Positions 50,351 through 59,334 of a stretch of 64,000 nucleotides of DNA are shown piece after piece. Numbering within the stretch: the first letter of the stretch is position 1; each line of letters opens with the position of its first letter. Both the position numbers and the translations under genes were made by a program. Under the pieces are notes generated by a model that saw only the letters and a program-made list of their open reading frames with translations, did no database searches and was not told the DNA's origin. This DNA is from Bacteroides sp. (lineage in GTDB: Bacteria; Bacteroidota; Bacteroidia; Bacteroidales; Bacteroidaceae). Location of the stretch: NCBI GenBank assembly GCA_022648295.1, contig JALCME010000024.1, positions 1-64,000 on the forward strand, written 5' to 3'.

Positions 50351-50875
50351 TTATTCCACAGTTTCGCCTGTTGATTCAGGCTTCGTTTCTTCAGCCAATT
50401 CAGCAATAGTATCAGCAGCACCCACTGCAACAGGGGCTTCATCCTGTGCAGCCACAACTTTCTTAGAGCGGCGAGTTCTTGTAGATTTCTTGACTACTTT
50501 TTCCTTAGCCATATTCTCATTATAATCAACTAACTCAATAAAGCACATCTCCGCATTATCTCCCAAGCGATTACCCGTCTTAATAATACGAGTATAACCT
50601 CCAGGACGATCTGCAATCTTTACAGAAATTTCTTTAAATAATTCTGTTACAACAAATTTATCCTGTAGATTACTAAATACAACACGACGAGAGTTTGTTG
50701 TATCATTCTTTGACTTTGTAATTAAAGGCTCAACAAACTTTTTTAAAGCCTTAGCTTTTGCAACAGTCGTAGTGATTCTTTTGTGCTTGATCAAAGAACA
50801 TGCCATATTAGACAACATAGCATTCCTATGAGAAGCAGTACGACCCAAGTGGTTGAATTTTTTATTATGTCTCAT
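50351..50875 (-). CDS. rplQ: 50S ribosomal protein L17
   Basis: 174 residues. The first ~118 are the L17 core (MRHNKKFNHLGRTASHRNAM at the start, then KRITTTVAKAKALKKFVEPLI and RPGGYTRIIKTGNRLGDNAEMCFIELV), which lines the exit of the peptide tunnel. The rest is a charged tail of Lys/Arg then Glu/Ala residues, longer than in E. coli but usual in Bacteroidetes. It is the last gene of the superoperon, 2 bases after rpoA. Confidence 0.97.
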   Translation of the reverse strand: MRHNKKFNHLGRTASHRNAMLSNMACSLIKHKRITTTVAKAKALKKFVEPLITKSKNDTTNSRRVVFSNLQDKFVVTELFKEISVKIADRPGGYTRIIKTGNRLGDNAEMCFIELVDYNENMAKEKVVKKSTRTRRSKKVVAAQDEAPVAVGAADTIAELAEETKPESTGETVE

Positions 50876-50877
50876 TT

Positions 50878-51870
50878 TTATTCTTTATCTAATTTATATT
50901 TAGAAATATCAGTTCCAAACGAAAGATTCAGACTTTCCAGCAAATCATCAAGCTCGGTAAGCGATTTCTTTCCAAAGTTCCTAAACTTTAACAAATCCGT
51001 TTTATTGAATTGAACTAAGTCTCCTAACGTCTCTACATCAGCTGCTTTTAAACAATTAAGAGCACGTACCGATAAATCCATATCAACAAGTTTAGTCTTT
51101 AATAACTGACGCATATGCAAAACCTCTTCATCAAATTCTTCATTACCATCAACATCATTAGTTTCTAATGTGATTTTTTCATCAGAAAAAAGCATAAAAT
51201 GATATATTAGAATTTTTGCGGCTTCTTTTAAAGCTTCCTTTGGATGAATAGAACCATCAGTTGTAATTTCAAGTAGCAACTTATCATAGTCCGTTTTCTG
51301 CTCAACACGAAATGGCTCTATTACATACTTGACATTACGTATAGGAGTATAAATAGAATCAATAGGTATTACATTTACATCTGTACAATACTCACGATTC
51401 TCATCAGCAGGAACATATCCTCTCCCCTTATTAATTGTTATATCAATTTGCAGAGTTGCTTTAGAATCTAAATGACAAATAATCAATTCAGGATTTAACA
51501 CTTCAAATCCAGTTAGATACTTCCCTATATCGCCTGCTTTAAACTCACTCGAATTTTCAATAGTAATGCTTACTTTTTCACTTTCAAACTCTTCAACTAC
51601 TTGCTTGAATCTCACCTGTTTCAGATTCAAGATAATGTTAGTTACATCTTCTTTAACTCCTAGAACACTGGAAAACTCATGCTCAACACCCTCTATCTTA
51701 ATAGTTGTGATAGCAAAACCTTCCAATGAAGAAAGCAAGATGCGGCGCAGTGCATTACCTACGGTAATACCAAAACCGGGTTCCAAAGGACGAAATTCAA
51801 ATTTCCCGAATTTAGAATCCGCTTCCAACATTAATACTTTATCAGGTTTTTGAAATGCTAATATCGCCAT
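50878..51870 (-). CDS. rpoA: RNA polymerase alpha subunit
   Basis: 330 residues, full length. The N-terminal domain drives assembly of polymerase: GFGITVGNALRRILLSSLEGFAIT near 34-57 is the dimer motif. The C-terminal domain (about 245-330) contacts promoter DNA and activators; RALNCLKAADVETLGDLVQFNKTDLLKFRNFGKKSLTELDDLL is intact. It lies between rpsD and rplQ, the standard place. Confidence 0.98.
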   Translation of the reverse strand: MAILAFQKPDKVLMLEADSKFGKFEFRPLEPGFGITVGNALRRILLSSLEGFAITTIKIEGVEHEFSSVLGVKEDVTNIILNLKQVRFKQVVEEFESEKVSITIENSSEFKAGDIGKYLTGFEVLNPELIICHLDSKATLQIDITINKGRGYVPADENREYCTDVNVIPIDSIYTPIRNVKYVIEPFRVEQKTDYDKLLLEITTDGSIHPKEALKEAAKILIYHFMLFSDEKITLETNDVDGNEEFDEEVLHMRQLLKTKLVDMDLSVRALNCLKAADVETLGDLVQFNKTDLLKFRNFGKKSLTELDDLLESLNLSFGTDISKYKLDKE

Positions 51871-51881
51871 GAAATTAATTA

Positions 51882-52487
51882 TTATTTAGAATATAATTCT
51901 ACGATTAAATGCTCTTTAATGTTTTCAGGAATATCTGCTCTCTCAGGTATATGTAGCAATTTTCCAACCTTTGAAACATCATCCCATTCCAACCAAGGGT
52001 ATTTACTATGATTAAAGCCAGCCAATGAGTTAACAACAACTTCTAATGATTTAGATTTCTCACGAACAGCAACCAACTGTCCAGGCTTAACCGCATAAGA
52101 AGCTATATTTACAATTTCACCATCAACTGTAATATGCCTATGATTCACTAACTGACGCGCAGCTGCACGAGTAGGAGCAATACCTAAACGATATACAACA
52201 TTATCAAGACGCCCTTCAAGCAATTGAAGAAGAATTTCGCCAGTAATACCTTTCTCACTTGCTGCCTTCACAAATAAATTACGGAACTGTTTTTCTAATA
52301 CTCCATAAATATATTTAGCCTTTTGCTTTTCACGAAGTTGGACACCATACTCAGAAGTCTTTCTCTTCCTTGAATTCCCGTGTTGTCCAGGAGGATAATT
52401 TTTCTTAGACAATACTTTATCTGCTCCGAAAATTCCCTCCCCGAATTTACGAGCTATTTTTGATTTTGGTCCAGTATATCTTGCCAT
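51882..52487 (-). CDS. rpsD: 30S ribosomal protein S4
   Basis: 201 residues, of the Cys-free type. ARYTGPKSKIARKFGEGIFG opens it, and LEGRLDNVVYRLGIAPTRAAARQLVNHRHITVDGEIV is the S4 RNA-binding domain. S4 nucleates assembly of the 30S body and in many bacteria represses its own operon. A 108-base gap separates it from rpsK, the widest within this operon. Confidence 0.98.
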   Translation of the reverse strand: MARYTGPKSKIARKFGEGIFGADKVLSKKNYPPGQHGNSRKRKTSEYGVQLREKQKAKYIYGVLEKQFRNLFVKAASEKGITGEILLQLLEGRLDNVVYRLGIAPTRAAARQLVNHRHITVDGEIVNIASYAVKPGQLVAVREKSKSLEVVVNSLAGFNHSKYPWLEWDDVSKVGKLLHIPERADIPENIKEHLIVELYSK

Positions 52488-52595
52488 CTCTTTTTTATAT
52501 TTAATTATTTTATTATGAACTCAATTTGTTGCGGTCATCACCACAGTAAAGACAGATGATTTAAGAAGCAAATCAAGATCATTTTTAGGTAAATC
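52488..52595 (-). other. 108-base leader between rpsK and rpsD
   Basis: All other gaps in this part of the operon are under 40 bases except that holding rpmJ. No promoter is clear. It may hold the binding site through which S4 controls its own translation, but I cannot draw the structure with confidence. Confidence 0.3.
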
Positions 52596-52985
52596 TTAAA
52601 CTCTACGCCTTTTTGGAGGACGACAACCATTATGAGGAAGTGGAGTGACATCTACAATCTCTGTAACCTCAATACCTGCACCATGAATTGTTCTAATGGC
52701 AGACTCTCTCCCATTGCCTGGTCCTTTCACATAAGCTTTCACCTTTCTCAAACCAAGATCATAAGCTATCTTAGCACAATCTTGAGCAGCCATCTGAGCA
52801 GCATAAGGAGTATTCTTCTTAGAACCTCTAAAGCCCATCTTCCCTGCAGATGACCATGATATAATCTGTCCCTCATTATTAGCAAGAGAAACAATTATAT
52901 TATTGAAAGAAGAATGAACATGCAATTGTCCATTAGCATCAACTTTCACGTTTCTCTTTTTTGCTGCAACTGTTTTTTTTGCCAT
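52596..52985 (-). CDS. rpsK: 30S ribosomal protein S11
   Basis: 129 residues, typical. HVHSSFNNIIVSLANNEGQIISWSSAGKMGFRGSKKNTPYAAQ and VKGPGNGRESAIRTIHGAGIEVTEIVDVTPLPHNGCRPPKRRRV are diagnostic. It sits on the platform of the 30S subunit near the E site. It follows rpsM after 11 bases. Confidence 0.99.
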   Translation of the reverse strand: MAKKTVAAKKRNVKVDANGQLHVHSSFNNIIVSLANNEGQIISWSSAGKMGFRGSKKNTPYAAQMAAQDCAKIAYDLGLRKVKAYVKGPGNGRESAIRTIHGAGIEVTEIVDVTPLPHNGCRPPKRRRV

Positions 52986-52996
52986 ATCAACAATTA

Positions 52997-53377
52997 TTAT
53001 TTAGTAGCTTTTTTCTTATTAGCAACGGTTTTCTTTCTGCCCTTACGAGTACGAGCATTATTCTTTGTACTTTGTCCCCTGACTGGAAGCCCAATACGAT
53101 GACGTACCCCACGGTAGCAACCGATATCCATCAAGCGCTTGATATTTAACTGAACTTCAGAACGAAGATCGCCCTCCACCTTGTAACCAGCACCAATGAC
53201 CTCACGAATTTTCGCAACTTGATCATCTGTCCAATCTTTCACTTTTAGATCTTTATCTACGCCAGCCTTATTCAAAATTATAGCTGAACTATTACGACCT
53301 ATTCCATAAATATAGGTCAACGCTATTTCTCCTCGTTTATTCTGAGGCAAATCAACACCAACTATTCTTATAGCCAT
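52997..53377 (-). CDS. rpsM: 30S ribosomal protein S13
   Basis: 126 residues, typical. It begins MAIRIVGVDLPQNKRGEIAL; the helix-two-turns-helix IYGIGRNSSAIILNKAGVD and the closing CYRGVRHRIGLPVRGQSTKNNARTRKG are diagnostic. It lies in the head of the 30S subunit and contacts tRNA and the 50S subunit. Confidence 0.99.
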   Translation of the reverse strand: MAIRIVGVDLPQNKRGEIALTYIYGIGRNSSAIILNKAGVDKDLKVKDWTDDQVAKIREVIGAGYKVEGDLRSEVQLNIKRLMDIGCYRGVRHRIGLPVRGQSTKNNARTRKGRKKTVANKKKATK

Positions 53378-53411
53378 ATACTAACTTATTTTCTTTCTTG
53401 AATAATAATTA

Positions 53412-53528
53412 TTATCCCTGACGCTGTTTATACTTAGGATTTTTTTTATTAATAACATATAACCGCCCATTACGTCTTACGATCTTACATTCTGGCGTAC
53501 GTTTTTTTAAAGATGCTCTTACTTTCAT
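53412..53528 (-). CDS. rpmJ: 50S ribosomal protein L36
   Basis: 38 residues, full length but short enough to be missed by automatic gene calling. It reads MKVRASLKKRTPECKIVRRN and ends NPKYKQRQG. The zinc-binding set of the common form (three Cys and a His) is reduced to one Cys, so this is a zinc-free (C-minus) L36. It lies 8 bases after infA and 34 before rpsM, its standard place. Confidence 0.97.
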   Translation of the reverse strand: MKVRASLKKRTPECKIVRRNGRLYVINKKNPKYKQRQG

Positions 53529-53536
53529 ATTTTATA

Positions 53537-53755
53537 TTATTTATATCTAAACACAATTCTTCCCTTAGATAAATCATAAGGAGACATTTCAACTCTCACT
53601 TTATCTCCCGGCAAAATCTTAATATAATGCATTCTCATTTTACCAGAAATATGTGCAGTAATTTCATGTCCATTTTCCAATTCAACATGAAACATTGCGT
53701 TAGACAATGCCTCAATAATAACTCCATCTTGTTCTATTGCAGATTGCTTAGCCAT
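53537..53755 (-). CDS. infA: Translation initiation factor IF-1
   Basis: 72 residues, full length. AIEQDGVIIEALSNAMFHVELENGHEITAHISGKMRMHYIKILPGDKVRVEMSPYDLSKGRIVFRYK is a complete OB-fold protein of the family. It binds the A site of the 30S subunit during initiation. It lies between map and rpmJ as in many spc operons. Confidence 0.99.
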   Translation of the reverse strand: MAKQSAIEQDGVIIEALSNAMFHVELENGHEITAHISGKMRMHYIKILPGDKVRVEMSPYDLSKGRIVFRYK

Positions 53756-53763
53756 ACTAATTT

Positions 53764-54561
53764 TTAAATTGCATTATCTCCTAAAACTTCTTCTATAAAC
53801 TTAAAAGACGACAAAATATCGGCTTTGCCTGCTTTAATAGCAATCGAATGTTCAAAATGAGCAGCATTACTTCCATCTTTGGTTCGTACCGCCCAACCAT
53901 CACGCTCCATTACCACCTGACGAGCTCCCTGAGTAATCATTGGCTCTATAGCAATACAAAGCCCATTTTTTAATAAAACACCCTCACCACACTTGCCATA
54001 ATTAGGAACTTGAGGCTCTTCATGCATCTCTTTTCCAATCCCATGACCCACAAATTCACGGACAACTCCGTATAATTTAGATTCACAATATTGTTGAATA
54101 GCATGTCCAATATCACCTATTCGTTTCCCTATAACAGCACTTTGTATACCAATATATAAAGCCTCTTTAGTCGTTTTCAATAGATTGCGCACTTCATCAC
54201 GCACTTCACCTACACAAAAAGTATATGCAGAATCTCCACAAAAACCATTTATATATGTACCACAATCCACTGAAACAATATCTCCCTCTTTCAACAAAAG
54301 ATTATTAGGAATTCCATGCACAACCTGTTCATTAATAGAAGTACAGATTGATGTAGGAAATGGAGTTCCATATTGATTGGGGAATCCTTTAAAAGTAGGA
54401 ACTGCACCGTGATCTCTAATAAACTCTTCGGCAATTTTATCCAAAGACTTTGTCGTAATTCCTGGCTTAATCCACTTAGCAAGCTCCCCCAAAGTCTTTC
54501 CTACAAGCAAATTACTCTCGCGCAACAATTCTATTTCATCTTCCGTTTTTAGAGATATCAT
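53764..54561 (-). CDS. map: Methionine aminopeptidase, type I
   Basis: 265 residues. It removes the N-terminal Met from new proteins. The five metal ligands are visible in order: Asp in VSVDCGTYINGFCGDSAYTF (two), His in GHGIGKEMHEEP, and Glu in AIEPMI and in the final DGSNAAHFEHSIAI. It follows secY after 11 bases and precedes infA by 8, so its output is tied to the ribosomal proteins. Confidence 0.98.
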   Translation of the reverse strand: MISLKTEDEIELLRESNLLVGKTLGELAKWIKPGITTKSLDKIAEEFIRDHGAVPTFKGFPNQYGTPFPTSICTSINEQVVHGIPNNLLLKEGDIVSVDCGTYINGFCGDSAYTFCVGEVRDEVRNLLKTTKEALYIGIQSAVIGKRIGDIGHAIQQYCESKLYGVVREFVGHGIGKEMHEEPQVPNYGKCGEGVLLKNGLCIAIEPMITQGARQVVMERDGWAVRTKDGSNAAHFEHSIAIKAGKADILSSFKFIEEVLGDNAI

Positions 54562-54572
54562 TTTTTAAAAGA

Positions 54573-55919
54573 TTAATACGCCCCGCCTGTACTACTCACG
54601 CGCCCTTTAATACGCCCAGATTTCAATAATCCATCGTAGTGTCTCATGAGCAAATGACTCTCAATTTGTTGAAGGGTATCCAAAACCACACCAACGATAA
54701 TAAGCAGTGAAGTACCTCCAAAGAATTGAGCAAATTGCGCTTTTACTCCAAAGACACCCGCAAACGCAGGCATTATTGCCACTAAAGCCAAGAAAAAAGA
54801 GCCAGGTAAAGTTATACGAGACATAATATCATCAATATATTCAGCTGTCTTTTTGCCCGGCTTAATGCCCGGAATAAAACCATTATTCCTTTTCATATCC
54901 TCTGCCATTTGTGTAGGGTTAATCGTTATTGCAGTATAAAAATACGTAAAAAGTATAATCATCACAGCAAAAACAATATTATACCAAAAACTTGTATGAT
55001 CAGTAAAAGCACGTACAAAACCACTCGCATGATTTACATTAGAAAAGCCTATAAAAGTAATAGGAATAAACATTATAGCCTGAGCAAAAATTATAGGCAT
55101 TACACCTGCAGCATTCACCTTTAATGGAATATATTGCCTTGCACCACCATATTGCTTATTACCAACAATTTTTTTAGCATATTGCACTGGTATCTTTCTG
55201 GTTCCTTGCACTAATAAGATTGCGGCCGCAATTACCAACAATAAAATTACAATTTCAACGAGAAACATAACTAATCCCCCAGTCTTATCAGTCATCCTAG
55301 AGACTAATTCTTGAAATAAAGAGTTAGGTAAACGAGCAATTATACCTATTAAGATGATAAACGAAATACCATTACCTATACCTTTATCAGTAATTCTCTC
55401 TCCCAACCATAAGATAAACATACTACCTGCTGCCAATATAACAGTAGAAGTAATCATAAAAAGAGTCCAATCTAATGAAGCATTTAAAGAAGGGCCCGCT
55501 TGCATCTTAAGGTTTAGTAAATAAGAAGGAGCTTGAACCAATAATATCAAGATCGTCAAATAACGCGTATACTGATTCATTTTTCTTCTACCGCTTTCAC
55601 CCTCCCGTTGCAATTTCTGAAAATACGGGACTGCAATTCCTAACAATTGAATAACAATAGAGGCTGAGATATAAGGCATAATCCCTAATGCAAAAATAGA
55701 AGCATTAGAAAAAGCTCCTCCTGAGAACATATTTAATAAGGCTAAGAGGCCCTCACTTGTTTGTTTATGCAATTGAGTTAACATCGCAGGACTTATACCA
55801 GGTAATACTACATAAGAGCCAAAACGATAAATTGCCACAAACAATATGGTAATAAGAATTCGTTGTCTTAAATCCTCAATTTTCCATATATTCTTTAATG
55901 TTTCAATAGCCTTTCTCAT
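54573..55919 (-). CDS. secY: Protein translocase subunit SecY
   Basis: 448 residues with ten membrane helices, the pore of the Sec translocon. RQRILITILFVAIYRFGSYVVLPGI opens the first helix; LNMFSGGAFSNASIFALGIMPYISASIVIQLL is the plug and helix 2 region; TYFYTAITINPTQMAEDMKRNNGFIPGIKPGKKTAEYI is the cytoplasmic loop that meets the ribosome or SecA. It lies between rplO and map. Confidence 0.98.
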   Translation of the reverse strand: MRKAIETLKNIWKIEDLRQRILITILFVAIYRFGSYVVLPGISPAMLTQLHKQTSEGLLALLNMFSGGAFSNASIFALGIMPYISASIVIQLLGIAVPYFQKLQREGESGRRKMNQYTRYLTILILLVQAPSYLLNLKMQAGPSLNASLDWTLFMITSTVILAAGSMFILWLGERITDKGIGNGISFIILIGIIARLPNSLFQELVSRMTDKTGGLVMFLVEIVILLLVIAAAILLVQGTRKIPVQYAKKIVGNKQYGGARQYIPLKVNAAGVMPIIFAQAIMFIPITFIGFSNVNHASGFVRAFTDHTSFWYNIVFAVMIILFTYFYTAITINPTQMAEDMKRNNGFIPGIKPGKKTAEYIDDIMSRITLPGSFFLALVAIMPAFAGVFGVKAQFAQFFGGTSLLIIVGVVLDTLQQIESHLLMRHYDGLLKSGRIKGRVSSTGGAY

Positions 55920-55923
55920 TGAA

Positions 55924-56370
55924 TTAGAGTTTTACCACACTTCCACCAACAGCTTCGATCGCAGCAATAGCACTTTTAGAAAATGCATGAGCTTGCACAT
56001 CCAACTTAGTAGTCAGAGTTCCATTACCTAATACTTTTACTAACTGATTTGAAGAAATAAAGCCTGCAGCAATAAAATCTTTAATGCCAACCATCTCCAT
56101 TTTTTTAGCATCCACCATTTTCTGAATTACATCCAAATTAATAGCCTTATATTCCACACGATTAATATTCTTAAAACCAAATTTCGGAACACGCCGCTGA
56201 AGAGGCATTTGCCCACCTTCAAAACCTATTTTTTTAGAATATCCAGATCGTGATTTAGCCCCTTTATGACCTCTTGTGGAAGTTCCTCCTAAACCAGATC
56301 CAGAACCACGTCCTATCCTTTTTCTTGTTTTCGTAGAACCTTCTGCAGGTTTCAAATTACTTAAATTCAT
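55924..56370 (-). CDS. rplO: 50S ribosomal protein L15
   Basis: 148 residues, typical. MNLSNLKPAEGSTKTRKRIGRGSGSGLGGTSTRGHKGAKSRSGY is the basic extended N-terminus that threads into 23S rRNA, followed by the GFEGGQMPLQRRVPKFGF motif. It precedes secY by 4 bases. Confidence 0.99.
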   Translation of the reverse strand: MNLSNLKPAEGSTKTRKRIGRGSGSGLGGTSTRGHKGAKSRSGYSKKIGFEGGQMPLQRRVPKFGFKNINRVEYKAINLDVIQKMVDAKKMEMVGIKDFIAAGFISSNQLVKVLGNGTLTTKLDVQAHAFSKSAIAAIEAVGGSVVKL

Positions 56371-56399
56371 ATAGTTTTTTTTTTACATTCAACAAACTA

Positions 56400-56576
56400 T
56401 TACTTTACAATAGCAACCAAGTGTTTAACTTTACCTATCATTCCGAGAATTGAAGGCGTACATTCATGCTCAACAATTCTATTAAGCTTACGAAGCCCTA
56501 ATGCATCAAGAGTTCTCTTCTGGACAGCAGGAGCACCTATTCTACTTTTAATTTGTTTTATTTTTATAACTGACAT
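56400..56576 (-). CDS. rpmD: 50S ribosomal protein L30
   Basis: 58 residues, full length, starting MSVIKIKQIKSRIGAPAVQK. The open frame extends 27 codons further into the rpsE end, but that extension is not L30-like, and the ATG at 56576, 10 bases after the rpsE stop, is the true start. It sits on the 50S surface. Confidence 0.98.
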   Translation of the reverse strand: MSVIKIKQIKSRIGAPAVQKRTLDALGLRKLNRIVEHECTPSILGMIGKVKHLVAIVK

Positions 56577-56586
56577 AAATACCTCC

Positions 56587-57102
56587 TTACCCTCTAAATA
56601 CTTTCTCAATATTAATTCCCCTATTTTGAGCAACCATGCGAGCATCCCGTATTTCACTCAACGCCAAAATAGTAGCCTTCACTAAATTGTGCGGATTAGA
56701 TGACCCTTTTGATTTAGCCAGCACATCTGTAATTCCAACACTTTCCAGTACTGCACGCATTGCTCCACCTGCAACAACTCCTGTTCCATGAGATGCAGGT
56801 TTTATGAAAACCTCTGCACCACCAAATTTCGCAGATTGTTCGTGAGGAATAGTTCCCTTTAAGACCGGGACACGCGTCAAATTTTTTTTAGCAGATTCAA
56901 CACCTTTAGCAATAGCAGCAGTAACTTCACCTGCTTTTCCAAGTCCCCAGCCAATAATACCTTCTTCATTTCCTACCACAACAATAGCAGAAAAACTAAA
57001 AGTTCTACCACCCTTAGTGACTTTAGTTACACGGTTAATAGCAACTAATCTATCTTTTAGCTCTACATCACTTGTAATTTTCACTCTATTATTAATAGCC
57101 AT
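56587..57102 (-). CDS. rpsE: 30S ribosomal protein S5
   Basis: 171 residues. LVAINRVTKVTKGGRTFSFSAIVVVGNEEGIIGWGLGKAGEVT is the S5 double-stranded-RNA-binding domain, and PASHGTGVVAGGAMRAVLESVGITDVLAKSKGSSNPHNLVKAT the C-terminal domain. It helps fidelity at the decoding centre. It is 5 bases after rplR. Confidence 0.99.
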   Translation of the reverse strand: MAINNRVKITSDVELKDRLVAINRVTKVTKGGRTFSFSAIVVVGNEEGIIGWGLGKAGEVTAAIAKGVESAKKNLTRVPVLKGTIPHEQSAKFGGAEVFIKPASHGTGVVAGGAMRAVLESVGITDVLAKSKGSSNPHNLVKATILALSEIRDARMVAQNRGINIEKVFRG

Positions 57103-57107
57103 AATGA

Positions 57108-57452
57108 TTAAAATTTAAGTCCACCATTACGAGCAGCATCAGCTATCTCTTTTACTCTTCCATGATATAAATAACCATTACGGTCAAAAACAACAGTGGT
57201 GATGCCAGCTTCTTGAGCTTTTTTAGCAATTAACTCACCAACCTTTACAGCCTGCTCTTTTTTAGACATTGTCTCATTCAATCCCAAAGATGAAGCTGCA
57301 GCTAAAGTTGTCCCTTTCACATCATCAATCACTTGAACATATATTTGTTTATTACTTCTAAATACACTCATGCGCGGACGTTCCGCACAGCCAGAAACCT
57401 TATTCCGTACTCTGTATTTTATCTTAATTCGTCTTTCAATTTTAGTCGTCAT
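57108..57452 (-). CDS. rplR: 50S ribosomal protein L18
   Basis: 114 residues. RVRNKVSGCAERPRMSVFRSNKQIYVQVIDD and VFDRNGYLYHGRVKEIADAARNGGLKF are diagnostic. It binds 5S rRNA with L5. It follows rplF by 20 bases. Confidence 0.99.
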   Translation of the reverse strand: MTTKIERRIKIKYRVRNKVSGCAERPRMSVFRSNKQIYVQVIDDVKGTTLAAASSLGLNETMSKKEQAVKVGELIAKKAQEAGITTVVFDRNGYLYHGRVKEIADAARNGGLKF

Positions 57453-57472
57453 AATATCTTTATTTATGAAAG

Positions 57473-58042
57473 TTACTTAGCACCAGCTGATTTACCTGAT
57501 TTTCTACGAATTTCTTCACCCACAAATTTTACACCTTTTCCTTTATACGGTTCAGGCATACGGAAAGAACGTATTTTCGAGCAAACTTGACCCAACAATT
57601 GCTTATCACAAGATTCTAAAATAATGAGAGGATTTTTATTTCTTTCAGATTTAGTTTCAACTTTAACTTCATCAGGCAACTGTATAAAAATATTATGTGT
57701 ATAACCCAAAGCTAACTCTATAACATTTCCTTGATTAGATGCACGATAACCAACACCAACAAGTTCAAGCTCCTTTTTATAACCTTTAGAAACACCTATA
57801 ACCATATTGTGAATCAAAGAACGATATAATCCATGAAAAGCATGCTTTTGTTTTGGATCATCCAGCATAGCGTTTGCATCTTCCTCCAAAACAATTTGAT
57901 TATTCTCATAAACAACACTAATAGCAGGGTTCACATATTGGCTAAGTTTTCCTTTAGGCCCCTCTACTATGACAACATTTCCCTTTAAAGTAACACTAAC
58001 TTCATTGGGAATATTAATGGGTAATTTTCCTATTCTTGACAT
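57473..58042 (-). CDS. rplF: 50S ribosomal protein L6
   Basis: 189 residues. MSRIGKLPINIPNEVSVTLKGNVVIVEGPKGKLSQ opens the first of two similar domains; the end has ESCDKQLLGQVCSKIRSFRMPEPYKGKGVKFVGEEIRRKSGKSAGAK. It lies near the factor-binding site. It follows rpsH by 16 bases. Confidence 0.99.
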   Translation of the reverse strand: MSRIGKLPINIPNEVSVTLKGNVVIVEGPKGKLSQYVNPAISVVYENNQIVLEEDANAMLDDPKQKHAFHGLYRSLIHNMVIGVSKGYKKELELVGVGYRASNQGNVIELALGYTHNIFIQLPDEVKVETKSERNKNPLIILESCDKQLLGQVCSKIRSFRMPEPYKGKGVKFVGEEIRRKSGKSAGAK

Positions 58043-58058
58043 TACTATATTCTCCTAT

Positions 58059-58454
58059 TTAATATACATAACACAGAACTTCGCCCCCTATTTTCAAATC
58101 GGAAGCCTCTTTGTTAGTCATTACACCTTTGGAAGTAGATATTATAGCAATACCCAAACCATTAATAACACGTGGCATATCTTTATAACCAGTATATTTA
58201 CGCATACCCGGAGATGAGATTCTCTCCAATTTCTTGATCGCATTTACTTTATTAATGGGATCATACTTTAAAGCCACTTTAATTGTGCCCTGAGGTCCAT
58301 CCTCTACAAATTTATAATTAAGGATATAACCTTTTTCAAAAAGAATTTTCGTAATTTCTTTTTTCAAATTAGAGGCAGGAACTTCTACTACGCGATGCTT
58401 CGCTTGAATAGCATTTCTTAACCTCGTCAAATAATCTGCTAACGGATCTGTCAT
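58059..58454 (-). CDS. rpsH: 30S ribosomal protein S8
   Basis: 131 residues from the ATG at 58454, which gives the standard start MTDPLADYLTRLRNAIQA. The open frame reaches up to 58508 and would overlap rpsN; that extension is not S8-like. The C-terminus, LGIAIISTSKGVMTNKEASDLKIGGEVLCYVY, is typical. In many bacteria S8 represses the spc operon. Confidence 0.98.
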   Translation of the reverse strand: MTDPLADYLTRLRNAIQAKHRVVEVPASNLKKEITKILFEKGYILNYKFVEDGPQGTIKVALKYDPINKVNAIKKLERISSPGMRKYTGYKDMPRVINGLGIAIISTSKGVMTNKEASDLKIGGEVLCYVY

Positions 58455-58501
58455 ATAATAAAAATTTAAATTAATCAGGCCAACCCTGACAATATTTAAA
58501 A

Positions 58502-58771
58502 CTACCAACTTGCTTTTTTTACACCAGGGATAAGCCCATTAGAAGCCATTTCGCGAAACTGTATTCTAGAAATACCAAATTGGCGAATATACCCCTTAGG
58601 ACGTCCTGTTAACTTACAACGATTATGCAAACGAACAGGAGACGCATTCCTTGGCAAGGCTTGTAAAGCCTCATAATCACCAGCTTTTTTCAGCTGAATT
58701 CTTCTCTCAGAATATTTTGCTACTAACTTCGCACGCTTAACTTCACGTGCCTTCATTGATTCTTTTGCCAT
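58502..58771 (-). CDS. rpsN: 30S ribosomal protein S14
   Basis: 89 residues, the long zinc-free type, without the CxxC...CxxC set of short S14. MAKESMKAREVKRAKLVAKY opens it and RCKLTGRPKGYIRQFGISRIQFREMASNGLIPGVKKASW closes it. It lies 5 bases after rplE. Confidence 0.99.
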   Translation of the reverse strand: MAKESMKAREVKRAKLVAKYSERRIQLKKAGDYEALQALPRNASPVRLHNRCKLTGRPKGYIRQFGISRIQFREMASNGLIPGVKKASW

Positions 58772-58776
58772 ATCAA

Positions 58777-59334
58777 CTAATCCTTTTTAGTGTTTCTAAA
58801 CGGTAAACCAAATCCCTTCAATAAAGCATAACCTTCTTCATCTGTTTGCGCAGAAGTCACAAAGGTAATATTCATTCCGAGAATTTTAGTAACACTATCG
58901 ATATTTATTTCTGGAAAAATTATTTGCTCTTGAATACCAAGTGTATAATTTCCTTTTCCATCAAATTTACTTTCTATACCCTTGAAGTCTCGAATACGAG
59001 GAAGAGCAACACGAATTAATTTCTCTAAGAATTCATACATTCTCTCTCGGCGCAAAGTAACCATAACCCCTATTGGCATTTTTTTACGCAATTTAAAATT
59101 CGCAATATCCTTACGAGAAACAGTAGCCACCGCTTTCTGTCCCGTAATAGCAGATATTTCACTTATGGCAACTTCTATAATCTTCTTATCAGCAACAGCT
59201 AAACCTAGACCTTGATTAATAACAATCTTCTTAAGAACAGGTACTTGCATTGTAGAAGAATACTGAAACTGTAATTTTAATGCAGGTGCAATACGCTCTG
59301 CATATTCTTTCTTAAGACTAGCAGTATTACTCAT
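58777..59334 (-). CDS. rplE: 50S ribosomal protein L5
   Basis: 185 residues. VPVLKKIVINQGLGLAVADKK, ITGQKAVATVSRKDIANFKLRKKMPIGVMVTLRRERMYEFLEKLI and LGIQEQIIFPEI are diagnostic. It binds 5S rRNA and the P-site tRNA. Its start overlaps the rplX stop by 4 bases, indicating coupled translation. Confidence 0.99.
   Translation of the reverse strand: MSNTASLKKEYAERIAPALKLQFQYSSTMQVPVLKKIVINQGLGLAVADKKIIEVAISEISAITGQKAVATVSRKDIANFKLRKKMPIGVMVTLRRERMYEFLEKLIRVALPRIRDFKGIESKFDGKGNYTLGIQEQIIFPEINIDSVTKILGMNITFVTSAQTDEEGYALLKGFGLPFRNTKKD

Noticed and set aside
57333..57590. Plus-strand frames across the ribosomal operon
   Set aside because: They lie opposite conserved ribosomal protein genes and show no features of their own.
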